From VXPQ01 sp965223485 (GTDB lineage Bacteria > Bacteroidota > Rhodothermia > Rhodothermales > VXPQ01), in assembly GCA_965223485.1 (NCBI GenBank), contig OZ244993.1, forward strand, positions 930,001-994,000: DNA of 64,000 bases, written 5' to 3'. The translations under genes and the position numbers were made by a program. Shown here in pieces: positions 26,646 through 35,673 of the stretch; positions within the stretch are counted from its first letter, which is position 1; every line of letters begins with the position of its first letter. The notes beneath the pieces were generated by a model, which was not told where the DNA came from, did no database searches, and saw only the letters and a list, made by a program, of their open reading frames with translations.

Positions 26646-27920
26646 ATGCAATACGAAACGTATACGATACACCGGGAACGCGTTCGGGTAGGGCCGCCGG
26701 CCCTGCGTCGGGTTGCACTCTTTACGGGCGCATACAACCACATCGCCGACGGCGTATCGCTCACGTTGAACCGGCTGGTGTCCTATCTCGAAGCGCACGA
26801 TACGGAGGTACTGATCTTTGCGCCGACCATTGCCGACCCTCCTGTGGATCATGCCGGCATCCTGGCCCCTGTTCCCTCGGTGCCGGTGCCGCAACGACCC
26901 GAGTACCGTCTCTCGCTGGGACTCACGCGGAATGCCCGCTCCCTGCTCCGGACGTTCCGGCCCCACCTGTTCCACATCGCCACACCCGATTTACTGGGCT
27001 ACCAGGCTCTGCGCTTCGCCGCAAGGGAAGGCATTCCTTTGGTTGCCTCCTACCATACGCACTTCTCTTCGTATCTCAAGTACTATGGTTTTGGTCGGCT
27101 GGAGGCCCGGTCGTGGAAATACCTCCAACACTTTTACAATCAGTGCCGGCATGTTTACGTACCCTCGCAGTCCATGGCCGAGGTACTGCACTCCCGGGGT
27201 ATCAGCAAGGGAATACGCCTCTGGATGCGCGGCGTCGACACGCATCGCTTCAATCCGGCGCACTATGACACGGGATGGCGTCGTTCGATCGGCGTAGAAG
27301 ACGACGAGGTGCTCGTCAGCTTTATCGGGCGAGTCGTCCGGGAGAAGGGCGTGCACATCTTTACGGACGTCGTGCGAAACCTGCAGCAGCGGGGCATAAA
27401 GCACCGGAGCATGATCGTGGGAGACGGACCCGTGCTGAACGAGCTCCGGAACCAACTCCCTCATACCATCTTCACCGGGCGGCTCGAAAACGAGCAACTC
27501 GCCCGCGCATACGCCTCCTCGGAGCTTTTTCTCTTCCCCAGCGATACGGAAACATTCGGCAACGTTACGCTCGAAGCCATGGCTTCCGGGCTGCCGACGG
27601 TGTGCGCCGACGCCACGGGGAGCCGCACCCTTGTGGAGCATGGCAAAACCGGGTTGCTGGCCCCTCCCGGCGACACCCTTGCATTTGTGCAGGCCGTGCA
27701 GCATCTGATCCAGCATGAACCCGAACGCCGCCGCATGGGCGCTGCGGCCCGGGACTGCGCACGCCAATACGACTGGAATACGGTCATGGCCTACATGGTG
27801 CGCTACTACGACGAGATTCTGTATCCGGAGGCGCCGTGGACCGGCGACGGCTATGCGGGGGACGGCTATGCCGGCAACGGAATCGAGGCGCCGACCACCC
27901 GGGCCATTCGGGTGCCCTGA
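26646..27920 (+). CDS. GT4-family glycosyltransferase
   Basis: ATG at 26646 gives 424 residues. The N-terminal Rossmann domain starts RRVALFTGAYNHIADGVSLT and contains HIATPDLLGYQALRFA and ASYHTHFSSYLKYYG. The C-terminal domain shows VSFIGRVVREKGVHIF, IVGDGP and the nucleotide-sugar E-x7-E motif in SDTETFGNVTLEAMASGLPT. This matches GT4 enzymes of the type that glycosylate diacylglycerol or phosphatidylinositol. A short GDGYAGDGYAGNG repeat ends the protein. The next gene, also GT4, starts 21 bp later, suggesting a joint role in a glycolipid or cell-surface glycan. Confidence 0.88.
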   Translation: MQYETYTIHRERVRVGPPALRRVALFTGAYNHIADGVSLTLNRLVSYLEAHDTEVLIFAPTIADPPVDHAGILAPVPSVPVPQRPEYRLSLGLTRNARSLLRTFRPHLFHIATPDLLGYQALRFAAREGIPLVASYHTHFSSYLKYYGFGRLEARSWKYLQHFYNQCRHVYVPSQSMAEVLHSRGISKGIRLWMRGVDTHRFNPAHYDTGWRRSIGVEDDEVLVSFIGRVVREKGVHIFTDVVRNLQQRGIKHRSMIVGDGPVLNELRNQLPHTIFTGRLENEQLARAYASSELFLFPSDTETFGNVTLEAMASGLPTVCADATGSRTLVEHGKTGLLAPPGDTLAFVQAVQHLIQHEPERRRMGAAARDCARQYDWNTVMAYMVRYYDEILYPEAPWTGDGYAGDGYAGNGIEAPTTRAIRVP

Positions 27921-27941
27921 GGCTGTATCCCGTAGCCGCCT

Positions 27942-29105
27942 GTGCGCATCCTGTACGTTTCCCATTCCTTTCCTCCGAGGAACCGCCCGCTCGCGAATAT
28001 CGGCGGCATGCAGCGCGTCGCGGCGGACTTGTACAACGCATTGTTCGAATGCAATGCAAGCGTCGAGCCGGTTATCCTGCGTACTTCCTGGCGCTGGACG
28101 CACATCCGGACGAGCCTGTTTCTCGGGTCGAGCCTGTTCAGAATCGCCGCAGCGGCGAAGCGGGGAAAGGTTGACGCCGTACTTTTTTCGTCGATGGTGA
28201 CGGCATCGCTCGCGCCTCTGTTGCAAAGAACGCTTCGCAAACACGGCGTTGCCTCGGGAGCCATCGTGCATGGCCGGGACGCAACCCTGCTCTCGGCCCC
28301 GTACCAGTTGCTGGTGCCACGCATATTCGCTGCGCTTGACGCCGTATTCCCGGTCAGCCGCGCCACTGGAGCGGCCTGCCTCGAACGTGGGCTGGCGGCA
28401 GCGAAGTTGCATGTCGTGCCGAACGGCGTGTCGCCGGACCGCTTCGCATCGGACTGGTCCCGGGCTACTGCGCGCACGATGCTGTTCGAGCGGTTCGGGC
28501 AACCGGAAGACACGGGAAAAGACAACCCCGGACGCGTTCTGCTCCTGTGCAGCGCGGGTCGTCAGGTAAAACGGAAGGGGTTTGTATGGTTTGTAGAACA
28601 CGTCCTGCCCCGGCTCCCCGAAGACGTGCATTACTGGCTGGCCGGGGAAGGTCCGGAGGCGGAACGCATCCTGCACGCTGCCGAACGATCCGGCGTCGCG
28701 CACCGGGTGCGGCTCCTCGGGCGCCTGTCCGACAAGGAACTGGAGGGCATGTACCGCGCCGCCGATCTCTTCATTATGCCGAACGTGCCCGTTCCGGGAG
28801 ATATGGAAGGATTCGGCGTAGTCATGCTGGAGGCGGGGTTATGCGGATTGCCTGCCGTCGCAGCCGACCTTGAAGGCATCGCCGATGTCATCGAAGACGG
28901 AAAGAACGGACGGCTTGTCCCCTCGGGAGACGCCACAGCCTTCACCGATGCCATTCTGGAGTATCGCCGCAAACCGGAAACGCTCGAAGAGGCGGGCCGG
29001 CGCACGATAAGCCATGTGCTGGAACGCTTTGGCTGGAATGCAGCGGCGCAAAAGTACCTGCGCGTCCTGCAGGACTGTTCCACCCGGCGGCGCGCTGTCG
29101 CGTGA
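27942..29105 (+). CDS. GT4-family glycosyltransferase
   Basis: GTG at 27942 gives 387 residues. MRILYVSHSFPPRNRPLANI and GGMQRVAADLYNALFE are the classical GT-B N-terminus. VVPNGVSPDRF, CSAGRQVKRKGFVWFV, WLAGEGPEA and the E-x7-E region GDMEGFGVVMLEAGLCGLP follow. Such enzymes transfer a sugar from a nucleotide donor with retention. Substrate is not predictable from sequence. It is probably co-transcribed with the upstream glycosyltransferase and ends 14 bp before the stop of the convergent MMPL gene. Confidence 0.88.
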   Translation: MRILYVSHSFPPRNRPLANIGGMQRVAADLYNALFECNASVEPVILRTSWRWTHIRTSLFLGSSLFRIAAAAKRGKVDAVLFSSMVTASLAPLLQRTLRKHGVASGAIVHGRDATLLSAPYQLLVPRIFAALDAVFPVSRATGAACLERGLAAAKLHVVPNGVSPDRFASDWSRATARTMLFERFGQPEDTGKDNPGRVLLLCSAGRQVKRKGFVWFVEHVLPRLPEDVHYWLAGEGPEAERILHAAERSGVAHRVRLLGRLSDKELEGMYRAADLFIMPNVPVPGDMEGFGVVMLEAGLCGLPAVAADLEGIADVIEDGKNGRLVPSGDATAFTDAILEYRRKPETLEEAGRRTISHVLERFGWNAAAQKYLRVLQDCSTRRRAVA

Positions 29106-29119
29106 AAAGAGCGACGCGG

Positions 29120-31645
29120 CTACGACGCGCCCATATCAACAACAGTGGGAGCACGGCGGTCTTCCAGCCACTGCAACGCCGCCGGTAGAAAGAGGAGCGC
29201 TGCGAGCAGCGTCGCCCCGATACCCACCACGGCCAACTCGCCGATCGAATGCAGGCCGGGGTGAAAACTCAGCAGTAATCCTGCAAAACCGATCATGGTC
29301 GTGAAGGACCCCATGGCGATATGCTCACCCGTATAGCGAAGCACGCGCCGGATGGAGCCAGGCCCTTCCTCCTGGTAGCGATGCACCAGGTGTACGCCCG
29401 CATCGTTGCCGATGCCCAGAATGGCGGGCAGCACGATCATGTTATAGAAATTGAGCTGGATGCCAACGAGTTCTATGACAAGAATCATCCATAACACACC
29501 CACCACAAGCGGCGCCGTGGCCAACGCGACCAACCGCACTGCGCGGAAGTTGATCCACATGAGCAGGATCACCATAATCAGGGCGCCCGCCATCATCCAT
29601 GGCGCATCGCTGCGCATCAGCCGCAGCATATCCGCGGCGACAATGGATGGAGAGCCCGCGTAGTACGTGTTTCCGTCCTCGGTAACGATCTTTCCCACAT
29701 CGTCGGCGAACGCCATCGAGGCCCGCCCGTCGGCAAGCCCCACCGACGGATATATCACGATGAATCCTCCCAGTTCGCCGGTTTTTGATATGAACCGGTT
29801 GCGAATGCTTTCGGGCAGTTGTTCGATCGTAAGCGGCTGGACCGTGCCTGCTGCGAGCTCGACGCGCGCAAGCCCTTCGTCGGTGTCTGCCTGCACGAAC
29901 GGGTCGGCAAGCAGTGCGCGAATTTCGGCGATGCGATCCAGTTTGTGCTGCTGTTCCCGGTCGGCCATGGGGAACCTTTCCTGAAGTGTTTCCGCCCGGT
30001 CGATCGTGGGCGACAGCGTGTCTGCCTGCGCATGCCGTTCGATAGCCTCCTCGACTGCGGGCGCTTCGGACGGATCGTCCACAAGCACATAGGCCGGGTT
30101 GCGTCCTCTCGACGGATATACCTCGCCGATGAGATTCCTTTTGGCGTCGTACGCTTCATACACGGGATCGAGGGCGCCGAAATCGTACTGAAAGCCCACC
30201 CTCGGAAGGAACGTGAGCGCGGCGATAACCAGTCCCATGCTACCCAGCACCAGCCCCCGGGCGCCGGGAATTCTCCCATATCCTTGCAGAGCCGTCCGCA
30301 CCCCGGCGCCCACCTCGAAATTGAGCAGGCGATAGCGCTCGAAAAGAATCAGCAGCGCCGGCATTACGATCGTCATCGCTCCCACGGCAAAAAGAATACC
30401 CGTGCCCGCAATGAAACCGAATTCACTGAACCCGCGGAAATCCGCGCCGGTCAACACGTAGAGGGCGGCGGCCGTTGTAAAGGCGCCCAGCGCGATAGCC
30501 TTTCCCGTACTGGTGAACGTGCTTTCCGCCGCATCTGCTGCCGTACGGCCCAGGCTGCGCTCTTCCGTATAACGGGCATAAAAATGTATGCCGTAGTCGA
30601 TACCGAGGCCGAACAGTACAAGCCCAAGCGTCGAAGTCATCATATTGAGCTTCCCGAAAGCGAACCAGGCCACGCCCAGTGTCCAGGACAGGCTCATCAG
30701 GAGCGGTATCCCGATCAGGCCGGCAAGCACCGGGATGCGCACCAGTTGCGCAATCAATACGCGCCGGGAAAATCGATGACCTGCACGGGCTGTATACCCC
30801 TTGTAGAAAAAATAACCCACCACCAGCAGCAAGACGGCCGTCACGCCCGCGGCGAACGAACCGAGCACATCGTCGGAGATCGCCCGCACTTCCACAAGTT
30901 GGCGCAGCAGCCGTCCCGCCGGCGCCACTTTCATTTCCGGGTGATAGGCGGTCGGGGTCAACTCGACGATCAGCGCATCCAGGTCGTCATACAGGGTCTC
31001 AATGAATCCGATATCGGTCTGCGATCCACTCGGGTAGAACCGGAGCGCCATGATCGTACTGTCCTCGTTGATCGGATAGCGCTTCCCGATGATATGATCG
31101 TACACTTCCTGCAGATCGCGTTCGGGATAGTACGTCGCCTCGTCATCGAATTCGTCCTCTTCGTCGTCCAGATCGAAGAAAAACGGATTGGCGTCGAGTT
31201 TTGCGTCGCGGATCTTGTCGCGGAGGTACGACTCCAGACTGTCCAGTTCGGCATACGTCGCGAAATACAGCGCGTTTTGCTCCAGAAACGCCGTGTCCTT
31301 CTCGAAATCGACCCGATTCAGGTAGGGTTCGGCCTGCGGCGACGGAGCAAGGGCCAGCGCACGCGGAATCAACTGTTCGGCAAACGCCTTGTTAGCCTCG
31401 AACGACGGGCTCACGATCGCTACGTCCACGGTCGCTTCGCTTCCCACGGTCTCGCGTAGCGCTTCCAGCGCCTGCACGCTTGGATAATCGCGCGGAACGA
31501 GGTTGGAAAAATCCGTGTCGATGCGAAGTTGCCGGGCGAACCACAAGCCCGCTACCGAAACGACGAGGGCAAGGAGCGCCACCGTCCAGGCTTGCCGGAC
31601 CACCAATCGGATAAAGACGCGCAGCGCGTCGGAGAGACGACTCAT
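29120..31645 (-). CDS. MMPL/RND-superfamily lipid or solute exporter
   Basis: This 841-residue protein has the RND/MMPL plan: one N-terminal helix (AWTVALLALVVSVAGLWFAR) and a large periplasmic loop starting RIDTDFSNLVPRDYPS with an acidic stretch (FFFDLDDEEDEFDDEATYYP). A multi-helix sterol-sensing-like bundle follows (LGLVLFGLGIDYGIHFYARY), then a second loop and a second bundle (ILGIGNDAGVHLVHRYQEEG). The GxDY and GNDAG motifs carry the proton-relay Asp residues of this family. Members export lipids such as hopanoids or glycolipids. Its ATG overlaps the stop of the DUF3047 gene, and glycosyltransferases lie nearby, which suits glycolipid transport. Confidence 0.88.
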   Translation of the reverse strand: MSRLSDALRVFIRLVVRQAWTVALLALVVSVAGLWFARQLRIDTDFSNLVPRDYPSVQALEALRETVGSEATVDVAIVSPSFEANKAFAEQLIPRALALAPSPQAEPYLNRVDFEKDTAFLEQNALYFATYAELDSLESYLRDKIRDAKLDANPFFFDLDDEEDEFDDEATYYPERDLQEVYDHIIGKRYPINEDSTIMALRFYPSGSQTDIGFIETLYDDLDALIVELTPTAYHPEMKVAPAGRLLRQLVEVRAISDDVLGSFAAGVTAVLLLVVGYFFYKGYTARAGHRFSRRVLIAQLVRIPVLAGLIGIPLLMSLSWTLGVAWFAFGKLNMMTSTLGLVLFGLGIDYGIHFYARYTEERSLGRTAADAAESTFTSTGKAIALGAFTTAAALYVLTGADFRGFSEFGFIAGTGILFAVGAMTIVMPALLILFERYRLLNFEVGAGVRTALQGYGRIPGARGLVLGSMGLVIAALTFLPRVGFQYDFGALDPVYEAYDAKRNLIGEVYPSRGRNPAYVLVDDPSEAPAVEEAIERHAQADTLSPTIDRAETLQERFPMADREQQHKLDRIAEIRALLADPFVQADTDEGLARVELAAGTVQPLTIEQLPESIRNRFISKTGELGGFIVIYPSVGLADGRASMAFADDVGKIVTEDGNTYYAGSPSIVAADMLRLMRSDAPWMMAGALIMVILLMWINFRAVRLVALATAPLVVGVLWMILVIELVGIQLNFYNMIVLPAILGIGNDAGVHLVHRYQEEGPGSIRRVLRYTGEHIAMGSFTTMIGFAGLLLSFHPGLHSIGELAVVGIGATLLAALLFLPAALQWLEDRRAPTVVDMGAS

Positions 31646-32346
31646 GGGAGGTTCGTGAGCATAATGTTGTCGAAATCAACCTCCGCCACGGAGTTCGTAT
31701 TGTCCGAATCGCTCCATAGCGTGATCGCCGTCGGAGCGTTCGGCGGCGCGGCGCCGAATATATTCCGATAATCCTCCACAACATTGCGCGTTACCTGTAC
31801 CCACTCGCCCGTTTCCTCAAGGCCGCTGGAAACCACGACGATCTTTACATTACCGGTCGATACCATAGATTCCCGGGGCAACGCAGTGCTGTACACGTAC
31901 TTTATGCTGAGCGGACGCCCCAGCCAGTCGGTTTTCGCAAACGACACGTAGACCGCCGCGCCGGAGTCGTTGACCCGATCCTCGCGGGCGCCCTTGGGCA
32001 AGCGGCGAGCGCGCCATGTCCACCGCAGGTACGGCAACTCCGGCAGGTCCCAGCGGAAGGCCTCGCCCGGCAACGAGATGCGCCGCGCCGTACCCGCCGT
32101 ATAGGCGCGGAGAAAACGATTGCCGTGTTCCTGCATCACGAAGAACCTTCCCTCGGCGTCCATAAGCCGATCCGGCGCCTCGAAGCGGCGGTTTGTACGG
32201 GAAAAGAAGCGCCACGCAGCGGGCAAGCCGCCCTCGGCGTCCGCTTCGAAGTTCTCCAGCACCACGGTCGTGTCGGGAGGCGCCGTGCACAGCGCCGGCT
32301 CCCCGAAGAACAGCAACAGACCGACTATCGGAAAAAGCGTACTCAT
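31642..32346 (-). CDS. DUF3047 secreted protein
   Basis: The product has 234 residues with a signal peptide (STLFPIVGLLLFFGEPALC). The mature part has the DUF3047 pattern: VVLENFEADAEGGLPAAWRF, LPYLRWTWRARRLPKGARED, NDSGAAVYVSF, SIKYVYSTALP and a final DFDNIMLTN. DUF3047 proteins are extracytoplasmic beta-sandwich proteins of unknown function, sometimes next to transporters. Its TGA overlaps the ATG of the MMPL gene (ATGA), so the pair is co-translated and may act together in the periplasm. Confidence 0.85.
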   Translation of the reverse strand: MSTLFPIVGLLLFFGEPALCTAPPDTTVVLENFEADAEGGLPAAWRFFSRTNRRFEAPDRLMDAEGRFFVMQEHGNRFLRAYTAGTARRISLPGEAFRWDLPELPYLRWTWRARRLPKGAREDRVNDSGAAVYVSFAKTDWLGRPLSIKYVYSTALPRESMVSTGNVKIVVVSSGLEETGEWVQVTRNVVEDYRNIFGAAPPNAPTAITLWSDSDNTNSVAEVDFDNIMLTNLP

Positions 32347-32519
32347 ACCTGCCGCAGCATGCTATACCGTGCGCGTCCCGAATATCCGACCTTCCCTTCC
32401 TGTTCTTTACGGCACATCCGGGTACAGGATAACTGCCGGAATAACGCGGGGGTTCGCGAAACGTCTTTTTCAGGCAAAAATCGTTCCGAGATAAGTCACT
32501 TTTTGCAAATTAACAATTT

Positions 32520-33539
32520 TTACGGTAAATCGGTTCGGGCTTGATCTGCCTCGCTCCCCTCTTCCCCTGACCAATCCGCAAAAACGTCGGCATCCGGCGC
32601 GGGTATCGGGGACGCCCCATGGCGACGCTCCCACCACACGCTCGACATAAAGAAAAAGAGGCTGAGAAGACGATCCACGGCGCTGCGAACCAGGAACATG
32701 CTGACCACCGGCGCGACCGGTACGTCGAGGAGCGGCGTAATGCTCGCCCCCGCGCTCACGAAGACAAGATCGCTCGAGGGCACGAACGGTATTCTTTTGA
32801 TTACGACAAAGACAACGAGCAGGATAGCCCATGTCTCGAACGGAACGTCCGGAAGAACCACCCACCAGGCCGTTACCTGCAGCACGAACCCCAACAGAAA
32901 ACGGGACACGTGCGCAGCAGTCAGGATTGCCAGCGTACGACGGGAAAGCAGGAAAATCTCGTGCCGGAACCGGTACACGAGCACACCGATGAACACAGCA
33001 ACCAGGGCCCCAAGACCCACATACAGCGGACCGGGGATTTCGACGAATTCGCCGAGGGCACGATGACCGGAAAGGAGCACACCGCCTATAAGAAGCGAAG
33101 CTGAAAGCAGAGAGGAGACTGAGGTAACGATCAGGTTATCCTTGATGACGCCCATTACCGCCTTGCGCGCACGCTGCACACGGTCCTTCGCCCACATAAA
33201 CAGGTATACTTCGCCGGAGTAGCCGATCACATCCATGTTCAGCACCCGTTTGCGAATCATCACGGCGACGCATTGCAAGGGATGCATCGACCAGATCCGT
33301 CCGTAAATCATGGCCTCCGTAACCGGAAGCAGGAAATACATAGCGAGCAGCAACACATAGAACGCCGGCTCGGACGGAAGCGCATGAAGCAGACGATCCC
33401 ACCCGATTTTCCAGATCTGGTAGACCAGCAAACCGACGATCGCCACGAGGAAAACGCCTCGCAGGGCACGCAGCAGCAGCCGGCCGGCATCCGAGCCGGC
33501 AAACGTTCGCCAGCGTTCCAAAATGGGAGGAAGGTTCAT
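32520..33539 (-). CDS. flippase-like/LPG-synthase-type membrane protein
   Basis: The product has 339 residues with about eight hydrophobic helices (GVFLVAIVGLLVYQIWKIGW, FYVLLLAMYFLLPVTEAMIY, VSSLLSASLLIGGVLL, VGLGALVAVFIGVLVY, LVVFVVIKRIPFVPSSDLVF). The layout recalls the UPF0104/AglD-type flippase-like family, which moves lipid-linked intermediates. The C-terminal tail is acidic (DWSGEEGSEADQART). It starts 2 bp after the stop of the preceding glycosyltransferase, so both are in one operon. Family assignment is by topology and context; a different polytopic family is possible. Confidence 0.65.
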   Translation of the reverse strand: MNLPPILERWRTFAGSDAGRLLLRALRGVFLVAIVGLLVYQIWKIGWDRLLHALPSEPAFYVLLLAMYFLLPVTEAMIYGRIWSMHPLQCVAVMIRKRVLNMDVIGYSGEVYLFMWAKDRVQRARKAVMGVIKDNLIVTSVSSLLSASLLIGGVLLSGHRALGEFVEIPGPLYVGLGALVAVFIGVLVYRFRHEIFLLSRRTLAILTAAHVSRFLLGFVLQVTAWWVVLPDVPFETWAILLVVFVVIKRIPFVPSSDLVFVSAGASITPLLDVPVAPVVSMFLVRSAVDRLLSLFFFMSSVWWERRHGASPIPAPDADVFADWSGEEGSEADQARTDLP

Positions 33540-33541
33540 GG

Positions 33542-34906
33542 CTACCGGCCTGCGAGGGCGTCAAGCGTGCGGACAAATTCGCGCGTGGTCGCCCGCGCAT
33601 CGTGCCGCATGATTTCTTCCGGTTTCGGATCGAACGGGATGGGTAGCGGCTGCCCGAGCTCACGAGCATGGATGCAATCCGTCAAAAGGCGCACCGCCGC
33701 TGTCTTATCCTGTATCTGTACCCCGGTCCCGGTGCGCTGGAGCATTTCCCCCACTTCCAGATTCGACGAGAGCGAGAGGATGGGGCGCCCCGCCGCAAGA
33801 TACTCGAAAATCTTTGCGGGGACGACATGGCGGGGGTGCATATCGGTGATTACAAGCAAAAGATCGAACCGGCGAAGCGTGGAAAGCGCCCGTTCGAGCG
33901 GAACAGCGTCCTCGCATACGAACTGCCCCTCGAGCCCATGGGTGCGCGCTTGTGCAGCATCGATCTCGGAGAGCGGCCCGAAAGAATGTATGCAAACACG
34001 CTCGACGAGAGAAGCTTGCCGCTTCCGAAGTTCGACCAGCACATCCATAATGGGCGCAGCAGGCGATATGGCCCGGAAACGCCCGAAAAAACCGATCCGC
34101 AACATGGACGAGGGATCCAAAAGAACATCCTCCCTATTGAAACGGCTCTCTACGGAAATGGGGTCGTCAAAAACATCCGGATCGAAACTGTTTCCAATGA
34201 CGACCGTCGCAGGGTCAAGGCGGGCATAGCGTTCCCGGTATGCATCGGCCAGCCGCCGGATTTGAAACATGAGTACATCCGCTCCAGCCACCACACGGCG
34301 TTCCGCTCGCTCATCGATCCGTTGCACCCAGGCCCATTTTTTCCGGGTGCGCACCTCGGACAGCGTCCAGGGGTCGCGAAAATCCGCGATGTACGGGACA
34401 CCGAGCCGCTTGCTCAACCACTGCCCTGCCACCAGACCGGACCAGGGATTGCCGGTAGCCCAGACAACCTGCGGATTGACTTCGGCCGCTTGCCGGAGCA
34501 TCGTCCCGAATTTTGCGGCAAAGAGAGGAAGCCAGGTATCTACGGGAAACTGCCGATCCAGCGCTGCAATCCATGGAGCCGGCGCACCCTGACGGGATCT
34601 TTCTTCTTTTCCCGACGGCGCTCCCAACTGACTCTCGGACCGGAACGTACGGTCTATGGGCGATGTAATGCTCAGCACACGAATGTCCTTCAGGAGATGC
34701 GCCTCCTTGTCGGTGAGTTGCGCCCCCGGAGGTGCAATGGTCAGAATCGTCGGCTCCCAGCCGAATTCACGCAGATGAATGGCAAATCGGAACGGGCGCA
34801 TGGACCCTACACGACGGCGGGGCAGAAAGTAAGGCGCCAGTAGAAGAACTCTTTGGGGAGACGGATGCACAGATCGTCGGCAATCAGGGAGCATGCCGGG
34901 CAACAA
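33542..34906 (-). CDS. glycosyltransferase (GT4-like)
   Basis: The product has 454 residues. RVLLLAPYFLPRRRVGSMRP and LREFGWEPTILT are the N-terminal GT-B fold. WATGNPWSGLVAGQWLSKRL and PYIADFRDPWTL are typical of exopolysaccharide glycosyltransferases of this type. The C-terminal half has LRIGFFGRFRAISPAAPIMD and VPAKIFEYLAAGRPILSLSS, with the acidic residue pair expected for the sugar-nucleotide site. It is the first gene of the minus-strand envelope cluster and is followed at once by the flippase-like gene. Confidence 0.85.
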   Translation of the reverse strand: MLPGMLPDCRRSVHPSPQRVLLLAPYFLPRRRVGSMRPFRFAIHLREFGWEPTILTIAPPGAQLTDKEAHLLKDIRVLSITSPIDRTFRSESQLGAPSGKEERSRQGAPAPWIAALDRQFPVDTWLPLFAAKFGTMLRQAAEVNPQVVWATGNPWSGLVAGQWLSKRLGVPYIADFRDPWTLSEVRTRKKWAWVQRIDERAERRVVAGADVLMFQIRRLADAYRERYARLDPATVVIGNSFDPDVFDDPISVESRFNREDVLLDPSSMLRIGFFGRFRAISPAAPIMDVLVELRKRQASLVERVCIHSFGPLSEIDAAQARTHGLEGQFVCEDAVPLERALSTLRRFDLLLVITDMHPRHVVPAKIFEYLAAGRPILSLSSNLEVGEMLQRTGTGVQIQDKTAAVRLLTDCIHARELGQPLPIPFDPKPEEIMRHDARATTREFVRTLDALAGR

Positions 34907-35071
34907 GCCCGTACAAGGCGCGTCGAAAATAAGAATTTTTTGAGGAAGTTCCGTATTGCAGGGGTATTTGCGGGAAATAATCGGCTTTCGATTTTCGTCG
35001 GGGGTTCGTTTATTACAGGTTTGTATGCAATAAACGCGTTCGACAAATGCCCGCCTTAAACGGCCTGAAGA

Positions 35072-35554
35072 ATGAATACATACGACAAGATAAACATAGG
35101 TGACTCCTTTTCAACCACGCGCTTTCTGTCCGCGGAAGATGTACAGACGTTCGCGGACCTGAGCGGGGACGACAATCCGATCCATGTGGACCCCGAATAC
35201 GCGGCCACGACGCAGTTCGGACGGCCGATCGTGCACGGCATCCTGCTGCTGGGCATCATCTCCAAGGTGCTTGGGCGGGATTTCCCGGGCCACGGTTGCA
35301 TTGCCGCCTCTATTTCCTGCCGTTTTCTGCGCCCCGTGCCCGTAGGGTCTGAAATCACGGTCGAGATCAAGATCAGCGAAAAGATCGAGAAACGGAAACA
35401 CGTCAGAAGCCGGGTATACGTCTACTATGAAGGACATCTGGCCGTCGGGGGTGAGGCTACCATCGTTCCCCCCTCTGATGACAACGTGGGAGAAAACGGT
35501 GAAGCGTCCGAAGCGGACCAGGAACAAATGGTCCACGTTGAAAAAGAGAGTTAA
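35072..35554 (+). CDS. MaoC-like (R)-specific enoyl-CoA hydratase
   Basis: The product has 160 residues of hot-dog fold. DVQTFADLSGDDNPIHVDPE is the hydratase-2 motif with the catalytic Asp and His (D..NP.H), followed by FGRPIVHGILLLGIISK and PVPVGSEITVEIKI. PhaJ-type enzymes hydrate trans-2-enoyl-CoA to (R)-3-hydroxyacyl-CoA. The first ~130 residues form the whole domain; the acidic tail (DDNVGENGEASEADQEQ) is an extra. It stands alone, divergent from the glycosyltransferase gene. Confidence 0.88.
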   Translation: MNTYDKINIGDSFSTTRFLSAEDVQTFADLSGDDNPIHVDPEYAATTQFGRPIVHGILLLGIISKVLGRDFPGHGCIAASISCRFLRPVPVGSEITVEIKISEKIEKRKHVRSRVYVYYEGHLAVGGEATIVPPSDDNVGENGEASEADQEQMVHVEKES

Positions 35555-35619
35555 ATGCTTGATAATAAAGGATTTACACGAAAAAATCCTGCAAGGAAAA
35601 GCGTGTGCTGATGATCCGA

Positions 35620-35635
35620 TGTTTCACGTGAAACA
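35620..35635. promoter_or_regulatory. parS centromere site, perfect match
   Basis: TGTTTCACGTGAAACA, all 16 bases of the bacterial ParB-binding consensus, in the gap between the MaoC gene and recF. parS sites cluster near replication origins and seed the ParABS segregation complex. Confidence 0.9.
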
Positions 35636-35673
35636 TTTAAAGCGCATACACTCCGACAGCTTCGTCGCAGCGA